The translations under genes and the position numbers were made by a program. From assembly GCF_949628265.1 (NCBI RefSeq), contig NC_088790.1, forward strand, positions 23,130,545 to 23,194,544: a stretch of 64,000 nucleotides of DNA. Reading direction: 5' to 3'. This DNA comes from Cloeon dipterum (lineage: Eukaryota; Arthropoda; Insecta; Ephemeroptera; Baetidae). The notes under the pieces are model-generated. The model was given only the letters and a program-made list of their open reading frames with translations, had not been told where the DNA came from and searched no databases. This document shows, in pieces, positions 26,657 to 38,889 of the stretch; position 1 is the stretch's first letter, and every line of letters begins with the position of its first letter.

Positions 26657-26876
26657 GCCATATTTTGCAGCCAGCCAGTTTCAAAGATACATTGTTTGAT
26701 ACTGGGCGATAAATCGATTCTTTCCTATCCTCATGCACGGCACGATATCAATATGTCGCCCAGTATCGCCCATTTAAAGAAAAAAACTAGCGTGCCTTTG
26801 CCTGGAATTGTATTATATGTTGTTTTGGGGGAGAAGGGCTATTATTGAATTAATTTTTGTGGCCTGTGGAAGGCCA

Positions 26877-26892
26877 GGCCCTGAAAAGAGCC
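26877..26892 (-). promoter_or_regulatory. Histone-type mRNA 3' stem-loop, macrodomain copy 1
   Basis: Minus-strand GGCTCTTTTCAGGGCC begins 40 nt after the TAA of the macrodomain gene. It forms a 6-bp stem (one G-U pair) around a UUUC loop and fits the replication-dependent histone consensus GGYYCTTTTHARRRCC at every position. In that class of mRNA it is bound by SLBP and replaces the poly(A) tail. Use here is inference. Confidence 0.6.
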
Positions 26893-26932
26893 GATTGAGG
26901 GAAGGGAGGAACCTTCTAACGGACCGTGAAGG

Positions 26933-27517
26933 TTAAGCTCGGGGTCGCGGTCGACCCGGAGCGTAGTCAAGCACATGGATCGTAATCCGTTGGCTAGCAA
27001 ACGCATAGTGCAGTTCCTCCAGAACGTAGTTCTGGTCCACGCCATCAAGGCCGGAACAGATCCGCGGCAAAAACAACTCGCGAAGGCTGTTCCGCCGCGC
27101 ATAACGCGCCAGCCCAGCGATCATGAGATGCATGCCGCGAATATGACCGTCCGGGTCGTGGTGGAATTTCTGCGTTGAACGCGGCTTGGAAACGCAGAGC
27201 AGCATCTTGGAATCGTCCGCCATTTTTTCAACCGCCACGTAGCCAAGGTCTGCACGCGGATGTTTGGACCGCAACACGTCCGGCCGCCAGCCTGTCAGCT
27301 GCCTTGTGAGCAGCGCCAGACCAGCGCCCATGGCGAAGTCGGCGCCAACAGCCTGGGCCTTGACCCCCGGGCACTTGAATAAATCGCCACGCGACACCCT
27401 GATGCGGCATCTACTTTTCGAAGGACGCTTAATTCCGTGACGCCGGATGCGATCGACGTCCTTCAAATACTTTTGGTACTCGCCGGACGGGCCGAAACGC
27501 GATTCCTGGCGCGACAT
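26933..27517 (-). CDS. TARG1/OARD1-like macrodomain ADP-ribosyl hydrolase, copy 1 (194 aa)
   Basis: Predicted to remove ADP-ribose from proteins, as human OARD1/TARG1 cleaves the acylester bond to glutamate. The intronless frame starts MSRQESRFGPSGEY; an upstream in-frame ATG at 27766 is rejected because sequence before 27517 varies between copies. After a basic N-terminus of about 42 residues comes the macro fold: GDLFKCP (44-50), MGAG (63-66), VSKPRST with Lys111 matching TARG1 Lys84, LPRICSGLDG with Asp158 matching TARG1 Asp125, and ITIHVL at the end. Both catalytic residues are present. The gene is GC-rich beside AT-rich host introns, and has an upstream TATA box and a histone-type 3' stem-loop. 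It could be a retrogene, a transferred gene or cargo of a mobile unit. Confidence 0.85.
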   Translation of the reverse strand: MSRQESRFGPSGEYQKYLKDVDRIRRHGIKRPSKSRCRIRVSRGDLFKCPGVKAQAVGADFAMGAGLALLTRQLTGWRPDVLRSKHPRADLGYVAVEKMADDSKMLLCVSKPRSTQKFHHDPDGHIRGMHLMIAGLARYARRNSLRELFLPRICSGLDGVDQNYVLEELHYAFASQRITIHVLDYAPGRPRPRA

Positions 27518-27639
27518 GGAATAAGCGGAAAATCGGATGTGAAAAACTAAAAAAATGAGCGAGAAAAAGCGCGAGTAAGGAGCAGTGAGCGGGATGATGT
27601 CGATAAACGACGATGGACGCATTCCAATCAGCCAGGGCA

Positions 27640-27645
27640 TATATA
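27640..27645 (-). promoter_or_regulatory. TATA box of macrodomain copy 1
   Basis: Minus-strand GGTATATATGCC lies 123 nt upstream of the chosen ATG, with an ATTGG (inverted CCAAT) just downstream. The same arrangement is kept in copies 2 and 3 (near 36330 and 41235). Histone genes commonly use TATA promoters, so this fits the 3' stem-loop. Confidence 0.45.
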
Positions 27646-28019
27646 CCTGCGATCGACGCTCCCTCTGTGTGAAGAAATTCACAACTATACCGGAAGGTAC
27701 CACTGCGGTACCCAATAATATATATATGTGTGTGTGTATAAAACATTCGGGTTTTTTCCAATGCACTTTTTAATTTTTGACCAAAGCTTTCTCACCGGCG
27801 GTTAGCGTGGCTGGCGCAGATCAGTTAGATTTATTGCGGCTAGCGGCGGCTGCCCACTTGACCTAAAATTTCCCGCGGCTGGCGCGTCGCATCGCAGCTG
27901 TGGCGGTAATTTTAAAGTGGACAAAAGTGATCGAAATTTATTTGAAATCTCGGATACACTAACTTGTAAGCAGTTGATCAGGAAACAATTTGTTCTACAA
28001 TTTGAAATAATGAAAAAGC

Positions 28020-29587
28020 ACAATTTTTCCTGAATATTTTAATTGCTATCTGAAAATTTACAGTTTTCTCTTTTTGATCAATAAAAAAACTTGAAGAGAG
28101 TGAAAGCTGAAACACTAAATTTCACTGCCATTGATATTCCGATCTTCTTGCTCGTCACCAAAGGAAAAAATTATTCATTTTTTATTACGTTAATTTACTA
28201 GGGAATTCTTTTTTTTAATTATGATTATGATAACAATTTGGAAATATTTGTGCCCCAGCAGAGATCAATTCAAAAACCTGAAAACTATTTCATACTAATT
28301 TTTCAGTTCATGGAAGTTCAATGCTGATAAGTGGCCTATCCCTCGCAACGCGCAGTTTTCCTTTCTATGCATTATATGTACGCTCTGGGGGTGCCTGCAC
28401 TGGTTTCAGGGTTTATGGCGTGGGTACAGTTCGCGTCCGAGGACAACCTTCCCTACTGGATCGCATGGCCAGATTTGGACGAGGCTGCCTGCTGGTTTAG
28501 ATGTGCGTACATCAGCCAGAAAAAACATCGTAAAAATTAATAAAGTTTTATTTTTTGCAGCGCCTGTTGGTCGTGCAGTCTACTTTTCGCTGCCCATGGG
28601 AATTTTCCTGACTATTAACATTGTTCTCTTCGTAATAACTCTGGCTAAAATAATTTCATTTAGAAAAGAAAATGCGTGTATTCTCAAGACGCAAGACAGT
28701 ACGAACACAGTTAAAGAATCTTTGAAATTTGATATAGAAAGGTAAATAGATTTGAGTCATCAGTGTGTTCTTTTAAATATTTTTTATTTAATTACCTCAG
28801 CTCCACTCAACACATAACATTAATGATCTAATTTACATTTTATGGACTAAAAGACAGATTTAAATATTTAAAATTTTACGTTAATATTAAAAAAGAGTAA
28901 GCATGAAAATGCCTTAGTTGAAAAGAAATGGATAGAAATTTAAATTTTATAGACATAATATGAGGTGGTTGTTAATTCCTTTGCATTTTTTAACTGTCAT
29001 TCGCATATTTTTACCGGCCAGTTTCGTCTCCTAATCTATATTTTTCATTGAGCCTTTTTCCTCAAGCACATATACCCTTTAGTATGAGAGATCTCTACAA
29101 TTAAAACATATTATTCAACTATTATAATGCTACCTCATTTCACAAAATTAGTTTTCAACTTTTTCAGGCTGAAGCTTTTTGCGAAACTCTCCCTTTTGAT
29201 GGGTCTCACATACGTGTCGGAATTCGCTTCTTGGGCGAATTATTTATTTGCGTACTACTGGTACGCATCTAATGTGGCTATCGCTTTGAGGGCCGTGCTC
29301 GTTTTCATCGTTTTCTGCTGCAAGAGAAAGGTAAGCCTAAAATTAATGAAGATTTGTTTTTAAATTACAGGAGAAAAACTCAGGTGTGGATCTCCATGAA
29401 ACTTCAGTACCCCGTTGTTAAAACTATTCACAGCAGATTCACTGCGATGAAGTTGCTGTGTTGCAAAAGACGACAATTTGAGCTCTCAAAACTGAAAGAA
29501 AATGAAAGTGCAACGCGGTCAACTGGAACCAGTGGAGCGAAACCGTCAGGTCCGTCAGATGAAAATTTAGAAATGAATGTTATCTAA
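28020..29587 (+). pseudogene. Receptor 3'-half copy B (exons 6-9 only)
   Basis: Duplicate of the receptor gene that starts inside intron 5, so signal peptide, ectodomain and TM1-TM3 are absent. Exon 7 (28561-28741), exon 8 (29168-29330) and exon 9 (29384-29587) keep frame and splice sites; exon 9 is three codons longer than in the full gene. Exon 6 (from about 28307) has two small insertions of +1/+3 and +4 relative to the full gene, shifting the frame in its first third. An internal in-frame ATG at 28367 could still start a TM4-TM7 fragment. I call it a pseudogene; a translated short form cannot be excluded, because exons 7-9 show few changes. Confidence 0.75.
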
Positions 29588-30194
29588 ATAATTTTTGCTT
29601 AATATATTTAATTAAAAATTCAATTCTTTTTTAATTGTTGGGTGCGGATTTCAATTGTAAAATTGGTCGCGAGCGTCAACTCGCAGGTTGTTGCCAAGTA
29701 AAATTATTGATTTTCGCTATCTCTATTTCTAGGACTCAAAATGAAACCGGTCTTGAATGTATTAATTTCTCAAAAGTAAATGAATAACAAAACTTCATCC
29801 TCGTTCATTCCAGAGTTGTTAATTTCATTGGATTTTTGTACAACTTGCTTTCTACGCCACGCCAACACAAACTAAAAAATTTAACAAATATCGAGATACT
29901 GATTAGAAAATCTGCACTTAATTCGTGGCCGTCGTATCCCGCTGCCGCATCAGCAAAATCTCCTCTCTCTGGCGGCGCAGCTCGCCTGCATCGCGAGTAG
30001 TAGTGAAAATGAGAAACGATATGCAACCCGCGCTCAAAGACTGTTCGGTGGTGCAGATTCCTTCCCTTTTTGTAAGGCGTATGTGATGGCAAGATTTTAA
30101 CGTGTATTTTGATGTCATTTTAATTCATATTATTTTCTAGTCTTGGCTCACTTCGGCTGTGTTATCCTGACAGAAGTGTTTAATAGAAGTTTCG

Positions 30195-30757
30195 CCCATT
30201 CTCACATAAATAATTGGACAGTTTTTAAGAAATTGTCCAATTAAGTCTGGTAAAGATCGTAATATTTTATACTACATTATAGGAAAGGATATTAGAAGCA
30301 GAAAGGAATTGCATCAGAGAGATGAAATACCGGAGGAGTAGAAAAGGTTGAAATTAAAATATATAATATTATTAATCATTCGAGGCAAAAGAGCCGGGTG
30401 GCATATTTCTGACCGGGCACATCGAGTTCAAGCGGCTCTCGGAGGGTGCAACTTGAAATGCGGAGGTGCACTCTGATGCTTTGCTCGGACTAAATTTCTC
30501 GGAGCAGTTTTAGTCAGCAAAGTTTTTTTTATTTAGATTAAAAACTATTTTGTGTTCTCTGGCGGAGCAACTTTTATTCATTTATATACTCCATTAATCA
30601 ACACGCACATTTTTTAGTATGGTTTTTTAGTTTAGTTTTTCCGAGTCAACTAATCGGCAAAAAAATTAATTTATTAATTTGCTTGTCTAATTTTATGAGG
30701 ATTTTATTAATAAAAAAATCATACTGTTCCATTATTTTAATTTTGGTTTTTCATTGA
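30195..30757. repeat. Repeat block X, unit 1
   Basis: Block of about 560 bp between a truncated and a full copy of block S. Its core (GCCGGGTGGCATATTTCTG, near 30392) is shared with the tandem repeat at 55-60 kb and with blocks at 38890-39460 and 43785-44350. No coding capacity was seen. It may be a non-autonomous mobile element that inserted in S before the array spread. Confidence 0.6.
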
Positions 30758-31495
30758 GTTTCGCTATCTCTATTTCTAGGACTCAAAATGAGACCGGTTT
30801 GAATGTATTACTTTCTCAACAGTAAAAATGAATAACAAAACTTCATCCTCGTTGATTCTAGAGTTCTTATTTTCATTGGATTTTTGTACAACTTTCTTTC
30901 TACACCACGCCAACACAAACTAAAAAATTTAACAAATATCGAGATACTGTTTAGAAAATCTGCACTTTATTCGTGGCCATCGTGTCTCGCCGCCGCATCA
31001 GCAAAATCTCCTCTCTCTGGCGGCGCAGCTCGCCTGCAACGCGAGTATTAGTGAAAATGAGGAACGATATGCAACCCGCGCTCAAAGATTGTTCGGCTGT
31101 GCAGATTCCTTCCCTTTTTGTAAGGCGTATGTGATGGCAAGATTTTAACAATGTGTATTTTGATGTCATTTTAATTCATATTATATTCTAGTCTTGGCTC
31201 AGTTCGGCTGTGTTATCCTGACAGAAGTGTTTAACAGAAGTTTCGCCCGTTCTAACATTAATATTAAAAAAAATATTCAGTATTTTTGCTAAAATTAGCG
31301 AGATTTTGTAGTTCGGCTTCGCCTGCTGGATAATTCTCTGCCCTCACACGGGGAAAATAAAGTTGATGAGCAGCAGATGCAACAAGTTTTGCAGGAAAGA
31401 TCTGTGTAGATGTTTGTTAAAATGAACAGCTCGCTACTCCACTAATTCACCAAGGTAGCCGCTTTTAATTTAAACTGAAAAATTTGACAACGTCA

Positions 31496-32639
31496 AAATG
31501 CGCATTTCCGTTCGGTAGTATTTATCAACAATCCTACCTTTAACTATTTTCCTTTTAATTTATATTCGTTTTCGATTGATAATATTTAATAGTGTTAATG
31601 CCTGTTCCCAGCAACTTTCCACAAGAGAAACAGAAATATAATTTGAGTGCGTTGCAAACATTGCTCAATAATTGATGCAAATATCAAAATTCCAACCCTT
31701 TTTGTCAAACGATACTGGGAAAAGGCGTTGCCACCGTCTTGGTGCCGTAAATATTGCGCACAGCTCATCAAATCACATAAATTTTAATTGTAGATAATGA
31801 GAAGATGTATCATTCACTTTTGCATACGGCACGCATTGACGACTTTACTCTATTTGTAGTGCGTTTACTTTAAGGTTCAAAACATAGACTTTATGCGTGT
31901 ATTGAAAAAGACGAAAAAGATAAATTCATCCTACCACAATGAGAATTATTTACAAAATTTTACTCGGCATGTTAAAAAAAATAATACGATAAATGCACAT
32001 TATAAACTGTGGATTTATTGTCAAAAATTAAATAAGTTAAATTTTCTAACTGACCGCATCCTTAAAACATACATGAATCCCTGAAAGAGACAGCAGGACT
32101 AATACTTTCTTCTTGTTCTTGTTAATAATATCATACAGTTGCCATAACTTCAACCAGTCAAATGAGTAAGTGAAGTACTGACATTATTATTTTCTTAACG
32201 CTTAGCGATTGTCTGAGCGAAACCAAAAGATCTCTGATTCATTTATCCTCATTATAGGGACTTAAATGTTATAAATTTAACTAGAATGAAATAGTGTAGA
32301 TTTCAGATATTTTTACTTTTATTATTCTATTAAAAAAATGAATAGTTCATTCTCTAGAGCGCGGCGGTGGTTGAGTGTTCACGGCTTGATTTTTCATGCG
32401 CCCCCAGGATCACGCCATTTGTACGTTTTTGTCGAAGCACACAAGAGCGTTCTGCTGCGAAGGGAAAGTCTGCCACGTGCTACTTATTTAATTGTGAAGC
32501 ATCGCGCACCACCTTTTGCTGCCCAGCTTAAATATGTAAAGTGGACAAAAGAGATCGAAACTTATTTGAAATCTCGGATACACTAACTTGTAAGAAGTTG
32601 ATCAGTAAACAATTTGTTCTACAATTTGAAATAATGAAA
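31496..32639. repeat. Block U, duplicated at 45085-46135
   Basis: About 1.05 kb, nearly identical to 45085-46135. It holds two open frames, 31893-32084 (lysine/asparagine-rich) and 32338-32586 (starting MNSSFSRARRWL). Both are kept in the second copy with an in-frame 3-nt insertion and one residue change respectively. With only two very similar copies, this says little about coding, and I do not claim genes. Confidence 0.5.
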
Positions 32640-33283
32640 AAGCACAATTTTTCGTGAATATTTTAATTGCTATCTGAAAATTTACAGTTTTCTCTTTTTG
32701 ATCAATAAAAAAACTTGAAGAGAGTGAAAGCTGAAACACTAAATTTCACTGCCATTGATATTCCGATCTTCTTGCTCGTCACCAAAGGATAAAATTATTC
32801 ATTTTTTATTACATTAATTTACTTCTTTTTTTATTATGATTATGATAACAATTTGGAAATATTTGTGCCCCAGCAGAGATCAATTCAAAAACCTGATAAC
32901 TATTCCTTACTAATTACAAATTTTTCAGATCATGGAACTCAATGCTGAGTGGCTTGTCCCTCGCAACGCGCAGTTTTCCGTTCTACGCATTATACGCTCT
33001 GGGGGTTCCTGCACTGGTTTCAGGGTTTATGGCGTGGGTAAAGTTCGCGTCCGAGGACGACCTTCCCTACTGGATCGTATGGCCAGATTTGGACGAGGCT
33101 GCCTGCTGGTTTAGATGTGCGTACATCAGCTAGAAAAAAAACATCGTAAAAATTAATAAAGTTTTATTTTTTGCAGCGCCTGTTGGTCGTGCAGTCTATT
33201 TTTCGCTGCCCATGGGAATTGTCAACTGGAACCAATGGAGCGAAACCTTGAGATGAAAATTTAGAAATGAATGTTACCTAGAT
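32640..33283 (+). pseudogene. Receptor 3'-half copy C, heavily deleted
   Basis: Starts in intron 5 like the other copies. Exon 6 (about 32932-33119) reads in frame like the full gene and lacks the insertions seen in copies B, D and E. Exon 7 begins at 33177 but is joined directly to the last third of exon 9 by a deletion, so TM5-TM7 are lost. It is not preceded by a macrodomain gene. It is clearly non-functional as a receptor and appears to descend from an earlier stage of the amplification. Confidence 0.8.
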
Positions 33284-35347
33284 AATTTTTTGCTTAGAGA
33301 GGAATGATACTGCAAAAGCCTGGAAAATGCTTGTTGCCAATGCATAACCGCCTCGCCCCTAAGGATACAGTTAGGGCCTTAATTGACTTAAGCGCTGCAA
33401 TTTTTTTTAAAAAGTTGGTTGGAAAGTTACCGTGCTTTCCAAATGGTAACGGCTGTCTCCTTACTTGAAATCCGATTTTATTTCAAAACGAAGAGTTTTC
33501 CTAATAAGTGGCATACACCGTTGAACAGATCTCGACGAGTGGAATCTAAATATGCCAAGAAAATATGTTCAAGCACTGTACATCTTGGAGAAAATTGGCA
33601 AAATTTGAATTTGTAGTGTAGAAAGGTCCTTTTTTATTATTACAAATTGTTGAACAAATTGTTTATCGATCAATTGTTTATTACATCCAACAATTCAAAT
33701 AACTTTCAATTGTTGCCCAGTATCATTCCACTTTAACAATAAAAAAGTAAGATGGGTGGAAGATTGAAAGGTTCTTCATTGAGTTTCGCTATCTCTATTT
33801 CTAGGACTCAAAATGAAACCGGTTTGAATGTATTACTTTCTCAACAGTAAAAATGAATAACAAAACTTCATCCTCGTTGATTCTAGAGTTCTTATTTTCA
33901 TTGGATTTTTGTACAACTTTCTTTCTACACCACGCCAACACAAACTAAAAATTTAACAAATATCGAGATACTGTTTAGAAAATCTGCACTTTATTCGTGG
34001 CCATCGTGTCTCGCCGCCGCATCAGCAAAATCTCCTCTCTCTGGCGGCGCAGCTCGCCTGCAACGCGAGTATTAGTGAAAATGAGGAACGATATGCAACC
34101 CGCGCTCAAAGACTGTTCGGCTGTGCAGATTCCTTCCCTTTTTGTAAGGCGTATGTGATGGCAAGATTTTAACAATGTGTATTTTGATGTCATTTTAATT
34201 CATATTATTTTCTAGTCCTGGCTCAGTTCGGCTGTGTTATCCTGACAGAAGTGTTTAACAGAAGTTTCGCCCGTTCTAACATTAATATTAAAAAAAATAT
34301 TCAGGATTTTTGCTAAAATTAGTGAGATTTTGTAGTTCGGCTTCGCCTGCTGGATAATTCTCTGCCCTCACACGGGGAAAATAAAGTTGATGAGCAGCAG
34401 ATGCAACAAGTTTTGCAGGAATAAAGATCTGTAGATGTTTGTTAAAATGAACAGCTCGCTACTCCACCAATTCACCAAGGAAGCCGCTTTTAATTTAAGC
34501 TGAAAATTTTGGCAATTTCAAAGTGCACATTTTCCTTCGGTAGTATTTATCAACAATCATACCTTTCACTATTTTCCATTTTATTTAAATTCATGTTCAA
34601 TTTATATTATTATTATTGGCTACATCTTTTCCAAACTTCCCTCAAAGAAACATAAAATAATATCATTTGAGTGCGTAGCAAAATTCCTAAGTCACATCTG
34701 TGGCAAGCGTGTGAGAGCTTGCAACGTAGCACCCTCCGAGGGTACGTTTCTTGCCTGTTCACTTACTTAGTAAAAGGCTTGGAAGCAATAATAAAGGTGG
34801 CTAGCACTTTTACATGTAAATTCCTCTGTTTGATTGAATGCGAACTTGTCAGAAATGCAAAACTACTGAACACCGTTTGACTTTAGCTCGACCTCCCCTA
34901 TAGTGAGCTGAATGGTTTTCTGGGGTCGCTCACCCCCCAATCCCTCAACCCCTCTTTGGCTAAAATTTCATTTCCTGAGTTGAAAAGTGAATTTTAGATG
35001 GGAGGTCTCAGCCACGAGGTGCACTCGATCGGGACTGGCTTACAATTAGCCAAATATTTTGACGGCTGTGGCGAGTGGCCATTTTACCGATGAATGGTGC
35101 GGCTGACAATGTTTTAAACGAGTAGTAGTTTGATTCTGCTTAACGGCCTGAAGGGCAGAAAGTCATTTTTTTCTCCGGCTTTTTTCAATTTTCGACCCAT
35201 TCTCACTGGCGGCTGGCGCAGCTTGTTAGACAGATTCGTGGCTGCTGGCGCAGGCCACGGGACACAAAATTTGCCGGCTATGGCGTAGCGCAGAAAAAAA
35301 ACTGAATTTTAGAAACAACGAATTACTTAAAATATGTGTGTGCGGCT
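33284..35347. repeat. Spacer with block S and a fragment repeated inverted at 46 kb
   Basis: Contains an unmatched stretch (33297-33770), a full block S (33779-34510), and about 65 bp near 34680-34745 whose inverse occurs at 46148-46215 (core CCCTCGGAGGGT). The rest, to 35347, has no supported gene. Confidence 0.5.
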
Positions 35348-35565
35348 GCCATATTTTGCAGCCAGCCAGTTTCAAAGATACATCGTTTGATACTGGGCGA
35401 TAAATCGATTCTTTCCTATCCTCATGCACGGCACGATATCAATATGTCGCCCAGTATCGCCCATTTAAAGAAAAAAACTAGCGTGCCTTTGCCTGGAATT
35501 GTATTATGTTGTTTTGGGGGAGAAGGGCTATTATTGAATTAATTTTTGTGGCCTGTGCAAGGCCA

Positions 35566-35581
35566 GGCCCTGAAAAGAGCC
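35566..35581 (-). promoter_or_regulatory. Histone-type mRNA 3' stem-loop, macrodomain copy 2
   Basis: The same 16 bases as in copy 1, 40 nt after the stop codon. Conserved although nearby bases differ (for example the base at 35558). Confidence 0.6.
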
Positions 35582-35621
35582 GATTGAGGGAAGGGAGGAA
35601 CCTTCTAACGGACCGTGAAGG

Positions 35622-36206
35622 TTAAGCTCGGGGTCGCGGTCGACCCGGAGCGTAGTCAAGCACATGGATCGTAATCCGTTGGCTAGCAAACGCATAGTGC
35701 AGTTCCTCCAGAACGTAGTTCTGGTCCACGCCATCAAGGCCGGAACAGATCCGCGGCAAAAACAACTCGCGAAGGCTGTTCCGCCGCGCATAACGCGCCA
35801 GCCCAGCGATCATGAGATGCATGCCGCGAATATGACCGTCCGGGTCGTGGTGGAATTTCTGCGTTGAACGCGGCTTGGAAACGCAGAGCAGCATCTTGGA
35901 ATCGTCCGCCATTTTTTCAACCGCCACGTAGCCAAGGTCTGCACGCGGATGTTTGGACCGCAACACGTCCGGCCGCCAGCCTGTCAGCTGCCTTGTGAGC
36001 AGCGCCAGACCAGCGCCCATGGCGAAGTCGGCGCCAACAGCCTGGGCCTTGACACCGGGGCACTTGAATAAATCGCCACGCGACACCCTGATGCGGCATC
36101 TACTTTTCGAAGGTCGCTTTATTCCGTGGCGCCGGATGCGATCGACGTCCTTCAAATACTTTTGGTACTCGCCGGACGGGCCGAAACGCGATTCCTGGCG
36201 CGACAT
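35622..36206 (-). CDS. TARG1/OARD1-like macrodomain ADP-ribosyl hydrolase, copy 2
   Basis: Encodes the same 194-residue protein as copy 1, with Lys111, Asp158 and the MGAG and LPRICSGLDG motifs. I found five base differences from copy 1 in the coding region (around 36054-36059 and 36117-36130); all fall in third positions or are otherwise silent. The 5' flank before the ATG, by contrast, differs at several positions that would change residues if translated, which supports this start. The gene lies between repeat DNA (left) and receptor copy D (right, opposite strand). Confidence 0.85.
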   Translation of the reverse strand: MSRQESRFGPSGEYQKYLKDVDRIRRHGIKRPSKSRCRIRVSRGDLFKCPGVKAQAVGADFAMGAGLALLTRQLTGWRPDVLRSKHPRADLGYVAVEKMADDSKMLLCVSKPRSTQKFHHDPDGHIRGMHLMIAGLARYARRNSLRELFLPRICSGLDGVDQNYVLEELHYAFASQRITIHVLDYAPGRPRPRA

Positions 36207-36719
36207 GGAATGAGCGGAAAAGCGGATGTGAAAAACTAAAAAAAAGAGCGAGAAAAAGCGCGAGTAGGGAGCAGAGAGCGGGATGATGTCGATAAACGAC
36301 GATGAGCGCATTCCACTCAGCCAGGGCATATATACCTGCGATCGACGCTCCCTCTGTGTGAAGAAATTCACAACTATACCGGAAGGTACCACTGCGGTAC
36401 CCAATAATAAATATATATATATATATATGTGTGTGTGTATAAAACATTCGGGTTTTTTCCAATGCACTTTTTAACTTTTGACCAAAGCTTTCTCACCGGC
36501 GGCTAGCGTGGCTGGCGCAGATCAGTTAGATTTATTGCGGCTAGCGGCGGCTGCCCACTTGACCTAAAATTTCCCGCGGCTGGCGCGTCGCATCGCAGCT
36601 GTGGCGGTAATTTTAAAGTGGACAAAAGTGATCGAAATTTATTTGAAATCTCGGATACACTAACTTGTAAGCAGTTGATCAGGAAACAATTTGTTCTACA
36701 ATTTGAAATAATGAAAAAG

Positions 36720-38288
36720 CACAATTTTTCCTGAATATTTTAATTGCTATCTGAAAATTTACAGTTTTCTCTTTTTGATCAATAAAAAAACTTGAAGAGA
36801 GTGAAAGCTGAAACACTAAATTTCACTGCCATTGATATTCCGATCTTCTTGCTCGTCACCAAAGGAAAAAATTATTCATTTTTTAATACGTTAATTTACT
36901 AGGGAATTCTTTTTTTTAATTATGATTATGATAACAATTTGGAAATATTTGTGCCCCAGCAGAGATCAATTCAAAAACCTGAAAACTATTTCATACTAAT
37001 TTTTCAGTTCATGGAAGTTCAATGCTGATAAGTGGCCTATCCCTCGCAACGCGCAGTTTTCCTTTTTACGCATTATATGTACGCTCTGGGGGTGCCTGCA
37101 CTGGTTTCAGGGTTTATGGCGTGGGTACAGTTCGCGTCCGAGGACGACCTTCCCTACTGGATCGCATGGCCAGATTTGGACGAGGCTGCCTGCTGGTTTA
37201 GATGTGCGTACATCAGCCAGAAAAAACATCGTAAAAATTAATAAAGTTTTATTTTTTGCAGCGCCTGTTGGTCGTGAAGTCTTTTTTTCGCTACCCATGG
37301 GAATTGTCCTGACTATTAACATTGTTCTCTTCGTAATAACTCTGGCTAAAATAATTTCATTTAGAAAAGAAAATGCGTGTATTCTCAAGACGCAAGACAG
37401 TACGAACACAGTTAAAGAATCTTTGAAATTTGATATAGAAAGGTAAATAGATTTGAGTCATCAGTGTGTTCTTTTAAATATTTTTTATTTAATTACCTCA
37501 GCTCCACTCAACACATAACATTAATGATCTAATTTACATTTTATGGACTAAAAGACAGATTTAAATATTTAAAATTTTACGTTAATATTAAAAAAGAGTA
37601 AGCATGAAAATGCCTTAGTTGAAAAGAAATGGATAGAAATTTAAATTTTATAGACATAATATGAGGTGGTTGTTAATTCCTTTGCATTTTTTAACTGTCA
37701 TTCGCATATTTTTACCGGCCAGTTTCGTCTCCTAATCTATATTTTTCATTGAGCCTTTTTCCTCAAGCACATATACCCTTTAGTATGATAGCTCTCAACA
37801 ATCAGAACATATTATTCCACTATTATAATGCTACCTCATTTCACTAAATTAGTTTTCAACTTTTTTAGGCTGAAGCTTTTTGCGAAACTCTCCCTTTTGA
37901 TGGGTCTCACATACGTGTCGGAATTCGCTTCTTGGGCGAATTATTTATTTGCGTACTACTGGTACGCATCTAATGTGGCTATCGCTTTGAGGGCCGTGCT
38001 CGTTTTCATCGTTTTCTGCTGCAAGAGAAAGGTAAGCCTAAAATTAATGAAGATTTGTTTTTAAATTACAGGAGAAAAACTCAGGTGTGGATCTCCATGA
38101 AACTTCAGTACCCCGTTGTTAAAACTATTCACAGCAGATTCACTGCGATGAAGTTGCTGTGTTGCAAAAGACGACAATTTGAGCTCTCAAAACTGAAAGA
38201 AAATGAAAGTGCATCGCGGTCAACTGGAACCAGTGGAGCGAAACCGTCAGGTCCGTCAGATGAAAATTTAGAAATGAATGTTATCTAA
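36720..38288 (+). pseudogene. Receptor 3'-half copy D (exons 6-9 only)
   Basis: Starts in intron 5. Exon 6 carries the same insertions as copy B. Exons 7 (37262-37442), 8 (37869-38031) and 9 (38085-38288) keep frame and splice sites. Exon 7 has two residue changes (GREVFF in place of GRAVYF), shared only with copy E. No exon for signal peptide or ectodomain is nearby. Confidence 0.75.
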
Positions 38289-38889
38289 ATAATTTTTGCT
38301 TAATATATTTAATTAAAAATTCAATTCTTTTTTAATTGTTGGGTGCGGATTTCAATTGTAAAATTGGTCGCGAGCGTCAACTCGCAGGTTGTTGCCAAGT
38401 AAAATTATTGATTTTCGCTATCTCTATTTCTAGGACTCAAAATGAAACCGGTCTTGAATGTATTAATTTCTCAAAAGTAAATGAATAACAAAACTTCATC
38501 CTCGTTCATTCCAGAGTTGTTATTTTCATTGGATTTTTGTACAACTTGCTTTCTACGCCACGCCAACACAAACTAAAAAATTTAACAAATATCGAGATAC
38601 TGATTAGAAAATCTGCACTTAATTCGTGGCCGTCGTATCCCGCTGCCGCATCAGCAAAATCTCCTCTCTCTGGCGGCGCAGCTCGCCTGCATCGCGAGTA
38701 GTAGTGAAAATGAGAAACGATATGCAACCCGCGCTCAAAGACTGTTCGGTGGTGCAGATTCCTTCCCTTTTTGTAAGGCGTATGTGATGGCAAGATTTTA
38801 ACAATGTGTATTTTGATGTCATTTTAATTCATATTATTTTCTAGTCTTGGCTCAGTTCGGCTGTGTTATCCTGACAGAAGTGTTTAATA

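Larger units (their letters stand above)
26657..31495. repeat. Amplified unit 1 (macrodomain gene + receptor 3' half + S-X-S)
   Basis: First of three near-identical units of about 4.9 kb. Order: macrodomain gene (-), 0.5 kb spacer, exons 6-9 of the receptor (+), truncated block S, block X, full block S. It matches unit 3 at an offset of 13594-13604 and unit 2 at about 8690-8701. The match with unit 3 continues through a further 1.05 kb (to 32535 and 46135). Confidence 0.85.

Noticed and set aside
27517-27766. Upstream extension of the macrodomain frame to an ATG at 27766
   Set aside because: Sequence before MSRQ varies between copies with residue changes, includes the TATA box and does not resemble the family.
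31893-32084. Lysine/asparagine-rich frame also present at 45493-45687 with an in-frame 3-nt insertion
   Set aside because: AT-rich low-complexity composition and only two near-identical copies; the frame-neutral insertion is a run of A and could be chance.
32338-32586. Frame starting MNSSFSRARRWL, also at 45942-46193
   Set aside because: The two copies have different ends and one residue change, with no domain or splice support.
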